Below are positions 8,738 through 17,269 of a stretch of DNA of 64,000 nt, piece after piece. Positions within the stretch are counted from its first letter, which is position 1, and every line of letters begins with the position of its first letter. The position numbers were made by a program, and so were the translations under genes. The stretch spans positions 19,808 through 83,807 of the forward strand of contig NZ_KK082171.1 in the NCBI RefSeq assembly GCF_000598065.1. The letters are read 5' to 3'. The notes beneath the pieces were generated by a model. That model worked only from the letters and a program-made list of their open reading frames with translations, was not told where the DNA came from and did no database searches. This DNA is from Paenibacillus darwinianus (GTDB taxonomy: Bacteria; Bacillota; Bacilli; Paenibacillales; Paenibacillaceae).

Positions 8738-9739
8738 TTGGATGCCAAAAGGGCACGCAGCGAAGCGGTAATCTATTACAAGTTCAGGAAGACCAAGAAC
8801 AAATCGCTGGAGTGGCTATGGGCCGCATTCCGGTATGCGCTGATTATCGGGATCTCGTTCGTCATCCTCTATCCTTTGCTGCAGAAAGTGTCGGTTGCCG
8901 TTAAAGCGAAAGAGGATATTTATAATCCGACGATCTATATGGTGCCCGTAAACTTCACGCTTGACAACATCCGCATGGCGATCGAGCTGCTCGACTATTG
9001 GCCGCTTCTTGGAAATACGCTCTTATTCGTGACGGTGATTACCTTGCTGCAGGCCGCTTCGTGTGCGCTTGCGGGCTATGGCTTCGCCCGGTTTGATTTT
9101 CCCGGAAGCAACGTGTTGTTCACACTGGTCATTCTTACCATCCTGATCCCGATGAGCACCTTGATGGTTCCGATGTACCTTCATTTCCGAAGCTTCGACA
9201 TTCTCGGCATCGTCAGTCTGTTGACCGGTAAGGACGGCGTGAATTTGCTGAATACGTTCTGGCCGTCCATGATCACGGCAGCAACCGCAAACGGATTGAA
9301 GTCGGGTCTGTTCATCTATATTTTCCGTCAATTTTTCCGGGGGCTGCCCAAGGAAATCGAGGAAGCGGCGCTCATCGACGGGGCGGGAGGGTTCAAAACC
9401 TTTTTTCGGATCATGCTTCCCAATGCTGTTCCGCCGCTGCTTACCGTGATTCTGTTCGCCTTCGTCTGGCAGTATAACGACACGTTCTTCACCACGCTGT
9501 TCATGAGCGAGAGCAATCTGATGCCGGTGAATATCGCCGCGCTTCCCGCAGATGCGAGCCAACAGATTCCGCTCATGCTCGGGGTCGGGACCAATCCGAA
9601 TGTGAAGGCGGATCCGAATTATGTGGCGATGGTCGTCGACACCGGTATCCTGCTCGCCATTCTGCCTTTGATCGTGATGTATTGGTTTGTGCAGCGTTAT
9701 TTTGTGGAAAGCGTGGAGCGCACGGGCGTTGTCGGCTAA
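8738..9739 (+). CDS. Carbohydrate ABC transporter permease, MalG type (pair 2)
   Basis: A 333-aa membrane subunit, TTG start behind GAGGGGAGAGG. The six-helix region is preceded by a longer basic N-terminus (YYKFRKTKNKSLEWLW). The EAA loop reads IEEAALIDGAGGFKTFFRIM. An extracytoplasmic insertion of about 40 residues (around SLLTGKDGVNLLNTFWPS) and another near the C-terminus (GVGTNPNVKADPNYVAM) make it longer than the usual 270-280 aa MalG subunit. It partners the MalF-type gene 20 bp upstream. The insertions could contact the extracellular NHL or DUF5696 proteins; this is inference. Confidence 0.9.
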   Translation: MDAKRARSEAVIYYKFRKTKNKSLEWLWAAFRYALIIGISFVILYPLLQKVSVAVKAKEDIYNPTIYMVPVNFTLDNIRMAIELLDYWPLLGNTLLFVTVITLLQAASCALAGYGFARFDFPGSNVLFTLVILTILIPMSTLMVPMYLHFRSFDILGIVSLLTGKDGVNLLNTFWPSMITAATANGLKSGLFIYIFRQFFRGLPKEIEEAALIDGAGGFKTFFRIMLPNAVPPLLTVILFAFVWQYNDTFFTTLFMSESNLMPVNIAALPADASQQIPLMLGVGTNPNVKADPNYVAMVVDTGILLAILPLIVMYWFVQRYFVESVERTGVVG

Positions 9740-9854
9740 ACGGATCGCTCCGCAATCCTGCAGGTTCGCCCGTCTTCGTATGATCGCGATCGACGTTGTT
9801 CTCACCGAAGTGGATGACGATTCAGACTTAAGACGCAATAGGGAGTGGCTGACC

Positions 9855-10886
9855 ATGATCAATCTGACAAGCGACGCAAATTTTCGGGTCGAACCGAACT
9901 TGATTAATCCGGACGCATCGGATAACGCGAAGCGGCTGATGGCTTTTCTCTGCGATATGTACGGGAAGCGTATGCTGACCGGCCAGCAAGCGGGAGTCGG
10001 GCGCAACCCGGAGCCGGAGATCATCCTTGAAGCGACGGGAAAATACCCGGCTGTAATGGGATTCGATTTGATGGATTATTCGCCGGGACGGACGGAGCGC
10101 GGCGCCGTTTCCCAGGATACCGATCTCGCGATCGACTGGTGGAAGCAAGGCGGGATTGTGACGTTCTGCTGGCATTGGGGGGCCCCGAAGGATCTGCTGG
10201 ATCGGGATCCTGACCAGCACTGGAGCAAGGGGTTCTATGCGAACGCGACCGCCTTCGATATCGAAGCGGCGATGAAGGATCCGTCTTCGGAATCATTTGC
10301 TTTGCTACTTCGCGATATCGACGCGATCGCCGAAGAGCTACGCCGGCTTCAGGACGAGGGCGTGCCGGTGCTGTGGCGTCCGCTGCACGAGGCGTCCGGC
10401 GGCTGGTTCTGGTGGGGCGCGAAAGGCCCTGGGCCCTGTATTGCGCTTTGGAAGCTGATGTACGACCGGTTGACGCGGCTTCACGGACTGAATAACCTGA
10501 TCTGGGTCTGGAACGGCCAGCACGGCGATTGGTACCCGGGCGACGAATATGTGGACATCATCGGCGAAGACATTTATCCGCCGGAGCGAAATTATGAGTC
10601 GCAAGTCGACCGGTTCCGTCAGGCGTTGTCCTATACGTCCGCCAATAAGATCATTACGCTGTCCGAGAACGGACCCCTGCCGGACCCTGACCTGCTGATT
10701 CAGGACGGCGCACCCTGGTCTTGGTGTTGTACGTGGTACGGAACATTCGTGTACAGAGAGGATAACGGACGGCTGGTATACTCCGAGAAATATACGGAAC
10801 TCAAGATGCTGCGGAAATTATACGATCACCCGTTTACCTTGACGCGGGAAGATTTGCCGGATCTGACGGCCTACCGTCTCCCCTAA
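9855..10886 (+). CDS. Cytosolic GH26 beta-mannanase
   Basis: A 343-aa single-domain GH26 enzyme. The acid/base Glu179 is in LWRPLHEASGGWFWWG and the nucleophile Glu271 is in ITLSENGPLPDP, the two family signatures. ATG 9855 follows GGGAGTGG; the open frame extends upstream to 9687 into the previous permease but without a start supported by a ribosome site. There is no signal peptide, unlike the paralogue at 15457, so it should act inside the cell on imported beta-1,4-manno-oligosaccharides. Related GH26 enzymes include mannanases and mannobiohydrolases; which activity applies cannot be read from the sequence. It belongs to the mannan operon. Confidence 0.93.
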   Translation: MINLTSDANFRVEPNLINPDASDNAKRLMAFLCDMYGKRMLTGQQAGVGRNPEPEIILEATGKYPAVMGFDLMDYSPGRTERGAVSQDTDLAIDWWKQGGIVTFCWHWGAPKDLLDRDPDQHWSKGFYANATAFDIEAAMKDPSSESFALLLRDIDAIAEELRRLQDEGVPVLWRPLHEASGGWFWWGAKGPGPCIALWKLMYDRLTRLHGLNNLIWVWNGQHGDWYPGDEYVDIIGEDIYPPERNYESQVDRFRQALSYTSANKIITLSENGPLPDPDLLIQDGAPWSWCCTWYGTFVYREDNGRLVYSEKYTELKMLRKLYDHPFTLTREDLPDLTAYRLP

Positions 10887-10916
10887 GCGGCAAACAGACA
10901 AGAAGGAGCAAATAAG

Positions 10917-12017
10917 ATGACGCTGCAGATTTGGAAGCATCGCAAAGCACTGACCGGCACGTTCCGCAAGTTGAATGAGGGAAGAATCACCCTCGGATTT
11001 ATCGGCGGCTCCATCACGGACGCCAGACCCAGGCACAACTGGCCTGAGCCGGTTATTGCCTGGTTCGCCCGGAGCTTCCCTGAGGCGAGAATTGCGGTCG
11101 AGAATGCCGCGATCGGAGCGACGGGAAGCGACCTCGGCGTCTTGCGGGCTGAGCGGGATCTCATCCACCGAGGCTGCGACATCGTGTTCGTCGAATATGC
11201 GGTTAACGATCACGATACGCCCTCCGAGCGGCGCAGGCGAACGCGGGAGGGCTTGATTCGGAAGCTGCTCGCTGACGGGGAACGGGATGTGGTGTTCGTA
11301 TACACTTTTTGTCAGGATATGTACGAGCCGATGGCAGCCGGCCGGGAGCCGGATTCAATTCGGGAATTGGAAGAGCTCGCGGAGCATTACGGAATCGGCT
11401 CGGTCTGGATGGGGCTGCACGCGCTGGAGGAAGTCCGGAAAGGCGCTATCCGTTGGGAGGAATGGCTGCCGGACGGTCTCCATCCGACCGCCAGGGGCAG
11501 CATGAGCTACGGCGAAAGCGTAATCGCCTTCTTGAAACAGGATTCATCGCGTGCGGGCGACCCGTACTGGGTTGAAAGGCAGTCGGCGGCAATGGTGAAG
11601 CCGCTTGACCTGTTGCATTGGGGGGAATCAATCCAATTGCCTCTGGATGAGGTGAGTACGGAAGGTCCTTGGACGATCCGTCGATGGCCTTACTATGAAT
11701 GGATTGACCGCGTGCTGGAAACGGCTGCGGTAGGAGCGAAGCTGGCATTTACGTTTGACGGCAGGGGAGTTGCCCTGGGATTCGATTTCGGGCGGACGTC
11801 CGCCGAGTTTCGTTACCGGATCGACGGCGGCGAATGGGTATCCGTTGCACGGGATCGCCCGGATTGGGTCGGCGACGATGGCTGGTACCGGCTGTGGGTA
11901 CACGGAGACGATCTGAACCGCGAGGCGCACCGTTTCGAGCTTGAGGTCATTCACGGCAACCGGACCGAATGCCGGGGCACCAACTTCAGGCTGGGCATGA
12001 TTTGCGTTATTCGCTGA
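10917..12017 (+). CDS. SGNH/GDSL-family carbohydrate esterase
   Basis: A 366-aa two-domain protein. The SGNH blocks are visible: catalytic Ser in GFIGGSITDA, Gly in ENAAIGATGSD, Asn in VEYAVND and the Asp/His pair in LPDGLHP. The last 130 or so residues form a beta-rich domain (TFDGRGVALGFDFG), as in acetylxylan-esterase-like Axe2 relatives. There is no signal peptide, so it is cytosolic. Lying between GH26 and a sugar dehydrogenase, it most likely removes O-acetyl groups from imported acetylated manno-oligosaccharides. The substrate is inferred from context. A GAAGGAGC site precedes ATG 10917. Confidence 0.87.
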   Translation: MTLQIWKHRKALTGTFRKLNEGRITLGFIGGSITDARPRHNWPEPVIAWFARSFPEARIAVENAAIGATGSDLGVLRAERDLIHRGCDIVFVEYAVNDHDTPSERRRRTREGLIRKLLADGERDVVFVYTFCQDMYEPMAAGREPDSIRELEELAEHYGIGSVWMGLHALEEVRKGAIRWEEWLPDGLHPTARGSMSYGESVIAFLKQDSSRAGDPYWVERQSAAMVKPLDLLHWGESIQLPLDEVSTEGPWTIRRWPYYEWIDRVLETAAVGAKLAFTFDGRGVALGFDFGRTSAEFRYRIDGGEWVSVARDRPDWVGDDGWYRLWVHGDDLNREAHRFELEVIHGNRTECRGTNFRLGMICVIR

Positions 12018-12050
12018 TGAAGGAAACCAATCGATTGGAGGAGATTGACC

Positions 12051-13127
12051 ATGACAAATGAGAATAAAATCAGACTTGGTATGATCGGCGCGGGCAACAT
12101 CGGAGGCGTGCACATCGGAGAATTCTCCAAACTGTCGGACGAATGCGAAATCGTGGCGATCACCGACATCGATCAAGCCAAAGCCCGGAAGCGTGCCGAG
12201 GCGAACGGGATTCCGATCGTGACGGCAACCAATGAGGAGCTCATCGGCCATCCGGAAGTGGATGCGGTGATCGTGGGGGTGCCTAATCAGCATCATGCCC
12301 CGCTTGCTGTTCAAGCGCTCGAGGCCGGCAAGCATGTGCTGTTGGAGAAGCCGATGGGCATCAGCGGCGATGCCGCCCGGCAAATCCTGCAGGCGAGCCG
12401 CAAGTCGGATAAGGTGCTGATGGTGGCCCATCAAATGCGGTGGGAATCGGTTCCGTTGCAAATCAAGGAGCAGGTGGATCGAGGAGAATTAGGCCGTATC
12501 TATGCCGCGAAGACCGGCTGGTTCCGCCGCAAAGGCATCCCCGGCTGGGGCACCTGGTTCACGCAAACCGAGCAGTCGGGCGGCGGTCCGCTGATCGACA
12601 TCGGCGTGCATATGCTGGATCTGGCGCTCTTCCTGATGGGGAACCCGAAGCCTGTGTCCGTTTTCGGATCGACCTATGCGGAATTCGGGCCCAAGCGGAG
12701 AGGGATCGGCGCATGGGGGACGCCGGATTGGAACGGTGTTTACGACGTCGAAGATTTGGCGATGGCGCTCATCAAAATGGAGGACGGAAGCTCTCTCACG
12801 CTGGAGGTGAGCTGGGCCGTTCATATGGATACGGACAATACGCCGTTCATCCATCTGATGGGTACCGAAGGGGGCGCAGCCTACCGTGGCGCGAGCGGCA
12901 AGCTGCTGACGGAAAAGTTCGACCGGCCGTCGGAGACGGAGCTGCGCAAGCCGGACAACGACGAAGGGGAACGGCTGCGTCTTAGCCGCCACTTCCTGGC
13001 GTGTATCCACGACGGCAAGCAGCCGATCAGTTCGGCATTGACCGGGTTTACCAACAATCTCGTTCTGGACGCGATCTACGAGTCGTCCCGCACGGGGGAT
13101 GAAGTCAAGCTCAACTGGAATGCGTAA
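12051..13127 (+). CDS. Gfo/Idh/MocA family NAD(P)-dependent oxidoreductase
   Basis: A 358-aa dehydrogenase. The Rossmann dinucleotide motif is GMIGAGNIGGVH near the start and the catalytic-domain motif EKPMG follows at about residue 104. The C-terminal alpha/beta domain contains the GGGPLIDIGVHMLDLA segment typical of the family. ATG 12051 follows GGAGGAG at a good distance; a TTG six bases upstream is less likely. Members oxidise or epimerise sugars and cyclitols. In this operon it probably handles a mannose-derived monosaccharide together with the isomerase encoded 25 bp downstream. The exact substrate cannot be assigned. Confidence 0.9.
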   Translation: MTNENKIRLGMIGAGNIGGVHIGEFSKLSDECEIVAITDIDQAKARKRAEANGIPIVTATNEELIGHPEVDAVIVGVPNQHHAPLAVQALEAGKHVLLEKPMGISGDAARQILQASRKSDKVLMVAHQMRWESVPLQIKEQVDRGELGRIYAAKTGWFRRKGIPGWGTWFTQTEQSGGGPLIDIGVHMLDLALFLMGNPKPVSVFGSTYAEFGPKRRGIGAWGTPDWNGVYDVEDLAMALIKMEDGSSLTLEVSWAVHMDTDNTPFIHLMGTEGGAAYRGASGKLLTEKFDRPSETELRKPDNDEGERLRLSRHFLACIHDGKQPISSALTGFTNNLVLDAIYESSRTGDEVKLNWNA

Positions 13128-13152
13128 GATTCGAAAGGAAGGAGGCCTAGCC

Positions 13153-14016
13153 ATGTTATACGGACTCACGCGCGCCGGCTTAGGCGATATCGGAAGTGAC
13201 GAGCAGTTCCTCAAGAAGGCGGCGCACTACGGTTTTGAAGCTGTCGACATCGATGCTTTGGGACTTATCAAGCGGCACGGCATTGAGAACGCCCAAGAGC
13301 TGCTCCGGCAGAATCAGATGGTTATCGGTTCGATCGGATTGCCTGTGGAGTGGCGGCAGAGCGATGCGGTGTTTCGGGATGGATTGACCGGCCTGACCGA
13401 GGCCGCCGAGGCGGCCGCCGCGCTCGGCTGCACCGCTTGCTGCACCTATATTTTGCCCTCGACCGATCAGAAGGCGTCGCATTTTATGGCGCTGGCCACG
13501 AAACGGATGCGAATCGCAGCCCGGATTCTCGATGCTTACGGCATTCGGCTGGGCCTGGAATTCGTCGGTCCGCATCACTTGCGCACCGGATGGGCGAATC
13601 CGTTCATCTGGACGATGGAGGAAACGCTGGATTGGATCGATGCGATCGGCGAGCCGAATGTGGGACTTCTATTCGACGCTTATCACTGGCATACGAACGG
13701 ATCGACGGTTGAGGACATTTATAAGCTGCGTGCTGACCAGATCGTTCATGTCCATATCAATGATGCCCCGGACGTGCCGGTGGAAGACGTGCTGGACAAT
13801 GCCCGATTGTATCCGGGAGAAGGAGTTATCGATTTGCCCGGTTTTCTGCACGCTCTCCATCATATCGGGTATGCTGGCGTTGTGGCGCAGGAAATATTGA
13901 CGCAGATGGCGCCGTCCGACTCCTCCGAAACGCTGTTGAATCGTTCCAGCAAAGGCTTCGACAAGGTATTCCAGGCTGCTGCGATTCGTCGGACTAAGAG
14001 AGGCGATGGCGAATGA
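13153..14016 (+). CDS. Sugar phosphate isomerase/epimerase family TIM-barrel protein
   Basis: A 287-aa protein of the xylose-isomerase-like TIM-barrel fold (AP endonuclease 2 family). Candidate metal ligands are Glu in GLEFVGPHH, Asp/His in LLFDAYHWH, His in VHVHINDAPD and Glu in AQEIL. The PGEGVIDLPG segment is also typical. ATG 13153 stands behind AAAGGAAGGAGG. Related proteins act as sugar or inositol isomerases, epimerases or dehydratases and often pair with Gfo/Idh/MocA enzymes, as here. The substrate is unknown. The stop overlaps the start of the decayed GDSL gene (ATGA), so the operon once continued without a gap. Confidence 0.88.
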   Translation: MLYGLTRAGLGDIGSDEQFLKKAAHYGFEAVDIDALGLIKRHGIENAQELLRQNQMVIGSIGLPVEWRQSDAVFRDGLTGLTEAAEAAAALGCTACCTYILPSTDQKASHFMALATKRMRIAARILDAYGIRLGLEFVGPHHLRTGWANPFIWTMEETLDWIDAIGEPNVGLLFDAYHWHTNGSTVEDIYKLRADQIVHVHINDAPDVPVEDVLDNARLYPGEGVIDLPGFLHALHHIGYAGVVAQEILTQMAPSDSSETLLNRSSKGFDKVFQAAAIRRTKRGDGE

Positions 14017-14396
14017 ACCCGAAAGTCATCGGGATCGGCCATACTACCTGGTTTCAAGAATACGTTCGCGTTATATGTGACGACGACGGAAAGCCATGGA
14101 TCCAATTTGTCAGGAAAGCTGGCTGCCAGTTTATCGTGTTATAATTCAGCTCCCGGAAGGCGGACGGTTTATGACGCCGCCGCCGCGCCGGGAGCACAGA
14201 CTCGAGATCATCGGCGATTCCATCAGCGCCGCGTTCGGGCAACGAAGGGAAAAACGGCGATCCGAATATTCCGGCCGACGTGAAGCGGGACGGTCTCGGC
14301 GAAACCGGCCATCCGAATGTCATTACGCACCGCCTTATGGCCGAGCAATTGATCCGCGTACTGCAGAGAGACGCCGGCTGGCAGCAGCAGGAATAA
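14013..14396 (+). pseudogene. Decayed GDSL/CE2-like esterase
   Basis: ATG 14013 overlaps the preceding stop (ATGA) but the frame closes after about 43 codons. Pieces of a GDSL esterase then appear in other frames. One frame gives the serine block HRLEIIGDSISAAFG, preceded by IIQLPEGGRF. A different frame gives the C-terminal block GETGHPNVITHRLMAEQL with the catalytic His context, ending at TAA 14396. The roughly 150 residues expected between these blocks are missing. This shows frameshifts plus an internal deletion. CE2-type esterases deacetylate mannan and xylan oligosaccharides, so it was probably a second deacetylase of the operon. Confidence 0.8.
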
Positions 14397-14445
14397 AAAC
14401 AGAGGGCACGTCAACTTGGTGTGCGACCTTCCGGAGGACAACAGA

Positions 14446-15417
14446 TTGAATCGGATGTTCATAAAAGGCATGACATGGGGTTGGAATAGCACCCGGGGGG
14501 CCTATCGGACGCCGGAAGCGGCGGACTCCATCATAAAGCTGCGTGAAACGGGCAGCGAATGGATCGCCCTGTCGTTCTATACGCGGCAAGAGTCGGTTCA
14601 TTCCACGGAAATTCCTTTCGAATACGGCTATACCATGACCGACCGGGACATCGCGTTCGCGGTCGCCGAGGCCCGAAAGGCGGGGCTGAAGGTATGCTTG
14701 AAGCCCGTCGTGAATTCAAAGGACGGCATATGGCGGGCGCACATCGGATTCCCGGATGAAGAAAGCGCGACGCAGCCTTACTGGGACAAATGGTTCGAAT
14801 CCTATACGTATTTCCTGCTGCATTACGCGGAATTGGCGGAGGAGCTCGGCTGCGAAATGTTCTGTGTCGGCTGCGAAATGGTGAAAACCGAATCGCAAAC
14901 GGCCAGGTGGACCACGCTGATCGCGCGCGTCCGGGAGGTTTATTCGGGACCGCTCATCTACAATGCCAATCACGGCAAGGAAGAAGGCGTGGCCTGGTTC
15001 GATCAGGTGGATATGATCGGAACGAGCGCCTACTACCCTGTCGGCAGCGTTCCTGGCGATACGGAAGACAATATGATCGCAAAATGGCTGCCGGTTCGCG
15101 ATAAGCTAGCAAAGCTTCACCGCAGGTTCAACAAACCGGTCGTCTTTATGGAAATCGGCTGCCGCAGTGCGCATGGCTGCGCGACGATGCCATGGGAGTT
15201 CTCGCATACCGAGTTGTCCTTCAATGAAGAAGAGCAAGCGAATTTTTACAGCTCGGCAATAAAAGTATTCTGGGATCAAGAGTGGTTCGGTGGATTTTTC
15301 TGGTGGGACTGGAGCGTGAAGCTTTATCCCCGATCGGAAGCCAAGAACGACCGCGGCTTCGATATTTACGGCAAACAAGCGGAGACCGTCCTGAAGCATT
15401 GGTATTTGGCTAAATAA
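14446..15417 (+). CDS. GH113 beta-1,4-mannanase
   Basis: A 323-aa single TIM-barrel enzyme resembling Alicyclobacillus ManA (GH113). The predicted acid/base is Glu144 in FCVGCEMV and the nucleophile Glu236 in VVFMEIGCRS, at spacing like the family. The GFFWWDW strand near the C-terminus is also typical. TTG 14446 is preferred because GGAGGA (14432-14437) lies 8 nt before it; the frame is open to 14416. There is no signal peptide, so it should hydrolyse manno-oligosaccharides in the cytosol, alongside the GH26 at 9855. The length matches the family norm. Confidence 0.9.
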   Translation: MNRMFIKGMTWGWNSTRGAYRTPEAADSIIKLRETGSEWIALSFYTRQESVHSTEIPFEYGYTMTDRDIAFAVAEARKAGLKVCLKPVVNSKDGIWRAHIGFPDEESATQPYWDKWFESYTYFLLHYAELAEELGCEMFCVGCEMVKTESQTARWTTLIARVREVYSGPLIYNANHGKEEGVAWFDQVDMIGTSAYYPVGSVPGDTEDNMIAKWLPVRDKLAKLHRRFNKPVVFMEIGCRSAHGCATMPWEFSHTELSFNEEEQANFYSSAIKVFWDQEWFGGFFWWDWSVKLYPRSEAKNDRGFDIYGKQAETVLKHWYLAK

Positions 15418-15456
15418 GCCGTCCGGGAAGTTGAAAATCGGAGGGAGGCAGGTTAT

Positions 15457-16977
15457 GTGTTCAGAAAATTAGGTAACGGATTGCTCATTCTCGCACTCAT
15501 TGCTGCCGTCGCACCCGGCTTGGACAAAAAGACAGAGGCGGCGTCGGTAACCTATGAAGCGGAGGAGGGCGTACTAACGGGTGTAAGCGTATCTTCCGAG
15601 ACGGCAGGCTACTCCGGCAACGGTTACGTCACGGGCTTCAACGAAAACTCCGATTCGGTTGTCATCACTGTGAACGTTCCTGCAACGGGGCTGTATGCAT
15701 TAACCGTTCGTTATCATTCGCCGTACGGAGATAAGAAGACAAACCTGTTTTTGAACGGCAATCCGAGCGGCGAACTTACGTTAAGACAGAGCGTCGGGTT
15801 CGAAGAAGCGCAAGGCGGCAAGCTATTATTGCAAGCCGGGAACAACACCATCGGCTTCGTCAGCAACTGGGGGTGGTACAACATCGACGCGATCCGTATC
15901 GAACAAGCACCGACGCCTCTTCCCCATCAAGTGACGAAGGACCTCGTCAATCCGAAAGCTTCCAAAGAAGCCGAGGCGCTGTACCGGTATCTGAGATCCG
16001 AGTACGGCAATCGTATCCTGTCGGGGCAGCAGACCTTGGCCGATGCGAATTGGGTTTATAACACGACGGGCAAAAAACCGGCCGTTCTCGGTCTCGACCT
16101 GATCGACTACTCGCCCTCCCGCGTTGAATACGGTGCGTCTTCAACAGAGGTGGAGGAGGCGCTCGAATGGGATGAACAAGGCGGGATCGTCACGTTCGCC
16201 TGGCATTGGAACGCGCCGAAGGGACTGATCAATCAACCCGGCAAAGAGTGGTGGAAAGGCTTCTACACCTATGCGACGACATTTGATGTCCAATATGCGA
16301 TGGACAATCCGCAGTCGGAAGATTATAAGCTGCTGGTGCGTGATATCGATGCGATCGCCGTTCAACTGAAACGTCTGCAGGAAGCGAAGGTTCCCGTTCT
16401 CTGGAGGCCCCTTCATGAAGCGGAGGGCGGCTGGTTCTGGTGGGGAGCGAAAGGCCCGGAGCCGGCAAAGAAGCTATACCGCCTCATGTATGACAGACTT
16501 ACCAACTATCATAAGCTGAACAACCTGATTTGGGTTTGGAATTCCGAGAACCCGGCATGGTACCCTGGCGACGCGTACGTGGACATTGTGAGCATCGACA
16601 GCTATCCGCAGGCGGGGGATTACGGTCCGCTAAGCAATCGATATGACAATCTGAAGGGACTGGTGAACGACCGGAAGCTCATTGCCCTTACCGAGAACGG
16701 GCCGATTCCGGACCCCGAGTTGCTTGAGTTGTACAGTGCGCATTGGAGCTGGTTCGTAACGTGGTCCGGTCCATTTATACAAGACGGCATTCAGAATGAT
16801 CGTCAGCATCTGATTGAGGTATACAATCATCCCTATGTGCTGACATTGGATGAGTTGCCGGACTGGAAGAAGCGCGGGTACAAGGAAAAGGACAACGAAA
16901 ACGATAGAGTTCGTGAAGAAGAGAGCGGAAATAGGGACGAATTCACCCGGCGTTTCTTTTATTTTTCCTCAAAGTGA
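15457..16977 (+). CDS. Secreted CBM35-like/GH26 beta-mannanase
   Basis: A 506-aa protein with GTG start after GGAGGGAGG. The signal peptide is residues 1-28, with probable cleavage at TEA/AS. Residues about 31-150 form a CBM35-like beta-sandwich (VTYEAEEGVLTG to NIDAIRIEQ). The GH26 domain follows from about 160, with acid/base Glu321 in LWRPLHEAEGGWFWWG and nucleophile Glu413 in IALTENGPIPDP. The catalytic domain is clearly paralogous to the cytosolic GH26 at 9855. The last 35 residues are a highly charged tail not present in the paralogue, possibly a late extension. It should start extracellular mannan breakdown. Confidence 0.93.
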   Translation: MFRKLGNGLLILALIAAVAPGLDKKTEAASVTYEAEEGVLTGVSVSSETAGYSGNGYVTGFNENSDSVVITVNVPATGLYALTVRYHSPYGDKKTNLFLNGNPSGELTLRQSVGFEEAQGGKLLLQAGNNTIGFVSNWGWYNIDAIRIEQAPTPLPHQVTKDLVNPKASKEAEALYRYLRSEYGNRILSGQQTLADANWVYNTTGKKPAVLGLDLIDYSPSRVEYGASSTEVEEALEWDEQGGIVTFAWHWNAPKGLINQPGKEWWKGFYTYATTFDVQYAMDNPQSEDYKLLVRDIDAIAVQLKRLQEAKVPVLWRPLHEAEGGWFWWGAKGPEPAKKLYRLMYDRLTNYHKLNNLIWVWNSENPAWYPGDAYVDIVSIDSYPQAGDYGPLSNRYDNLKGLVNDRKLIALTENGPIPDPELLELYSAHWSWFVTWSGPFIQDGIQNDRQHLIEVYNHPYVLTLDELPDWKKRGYKEKDNENDRVREEESGNRDEFTRRFFYFSSK

Positions 16978-17030
16978 TGAGCGTGGTGTACGGCGAGACC
17001 GATTTGGCTCAGTTCTATTTTATGAAAAAT

Positions 17031-17067
17031 GAGGCCGCCAAGACGTTATGGCGACCTCGTTTTTTTA
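17031..17067 (+). terminator. Rho-independent terminator of the mannan operon
   Basis: A 10-bp stem (gaggccgcca / tggcgacctc, one mismatch) with an 8-nt loop is followed by seven T residues, 53 bp after the secreted mannanase. Confidence 0.85.
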
Positions 17068-17269
17068 CATACAAATTTGCAGTCGGATTTGGGTGCCTGA
17101 ACGCCGATCGTGGAAAAAGTACTGCATTTCGTTGTTTTCCGTGATGTCGGGCTGCAAGGGCAAAGATTTACAATATGCATGAAAACGCAATAGGTCCCCG
17201 CATGTTTATTTATGTCGAGAAGGAAGGTAAGATAAGAATACAAATTACCGGTTATAAGGATGTCAGACG
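17068..17269. other. Intergenic region between mannan operon and sensor kinase
   Basis: This region should hold the promoter of the kinase/regulator pair. No strong sigma-A pair with 16-18 nt spacing was found. The best candidate is TTTACA near 17167 without a good partner. No ORF or clear repeat is visible. Confidence 0.4.

Noticed and set aside
9023..10024. 333-codon minus-strand frame across permease and GH26
   Set aside because: Covers parts of two real genes and has the biased composition of an antisense frame.
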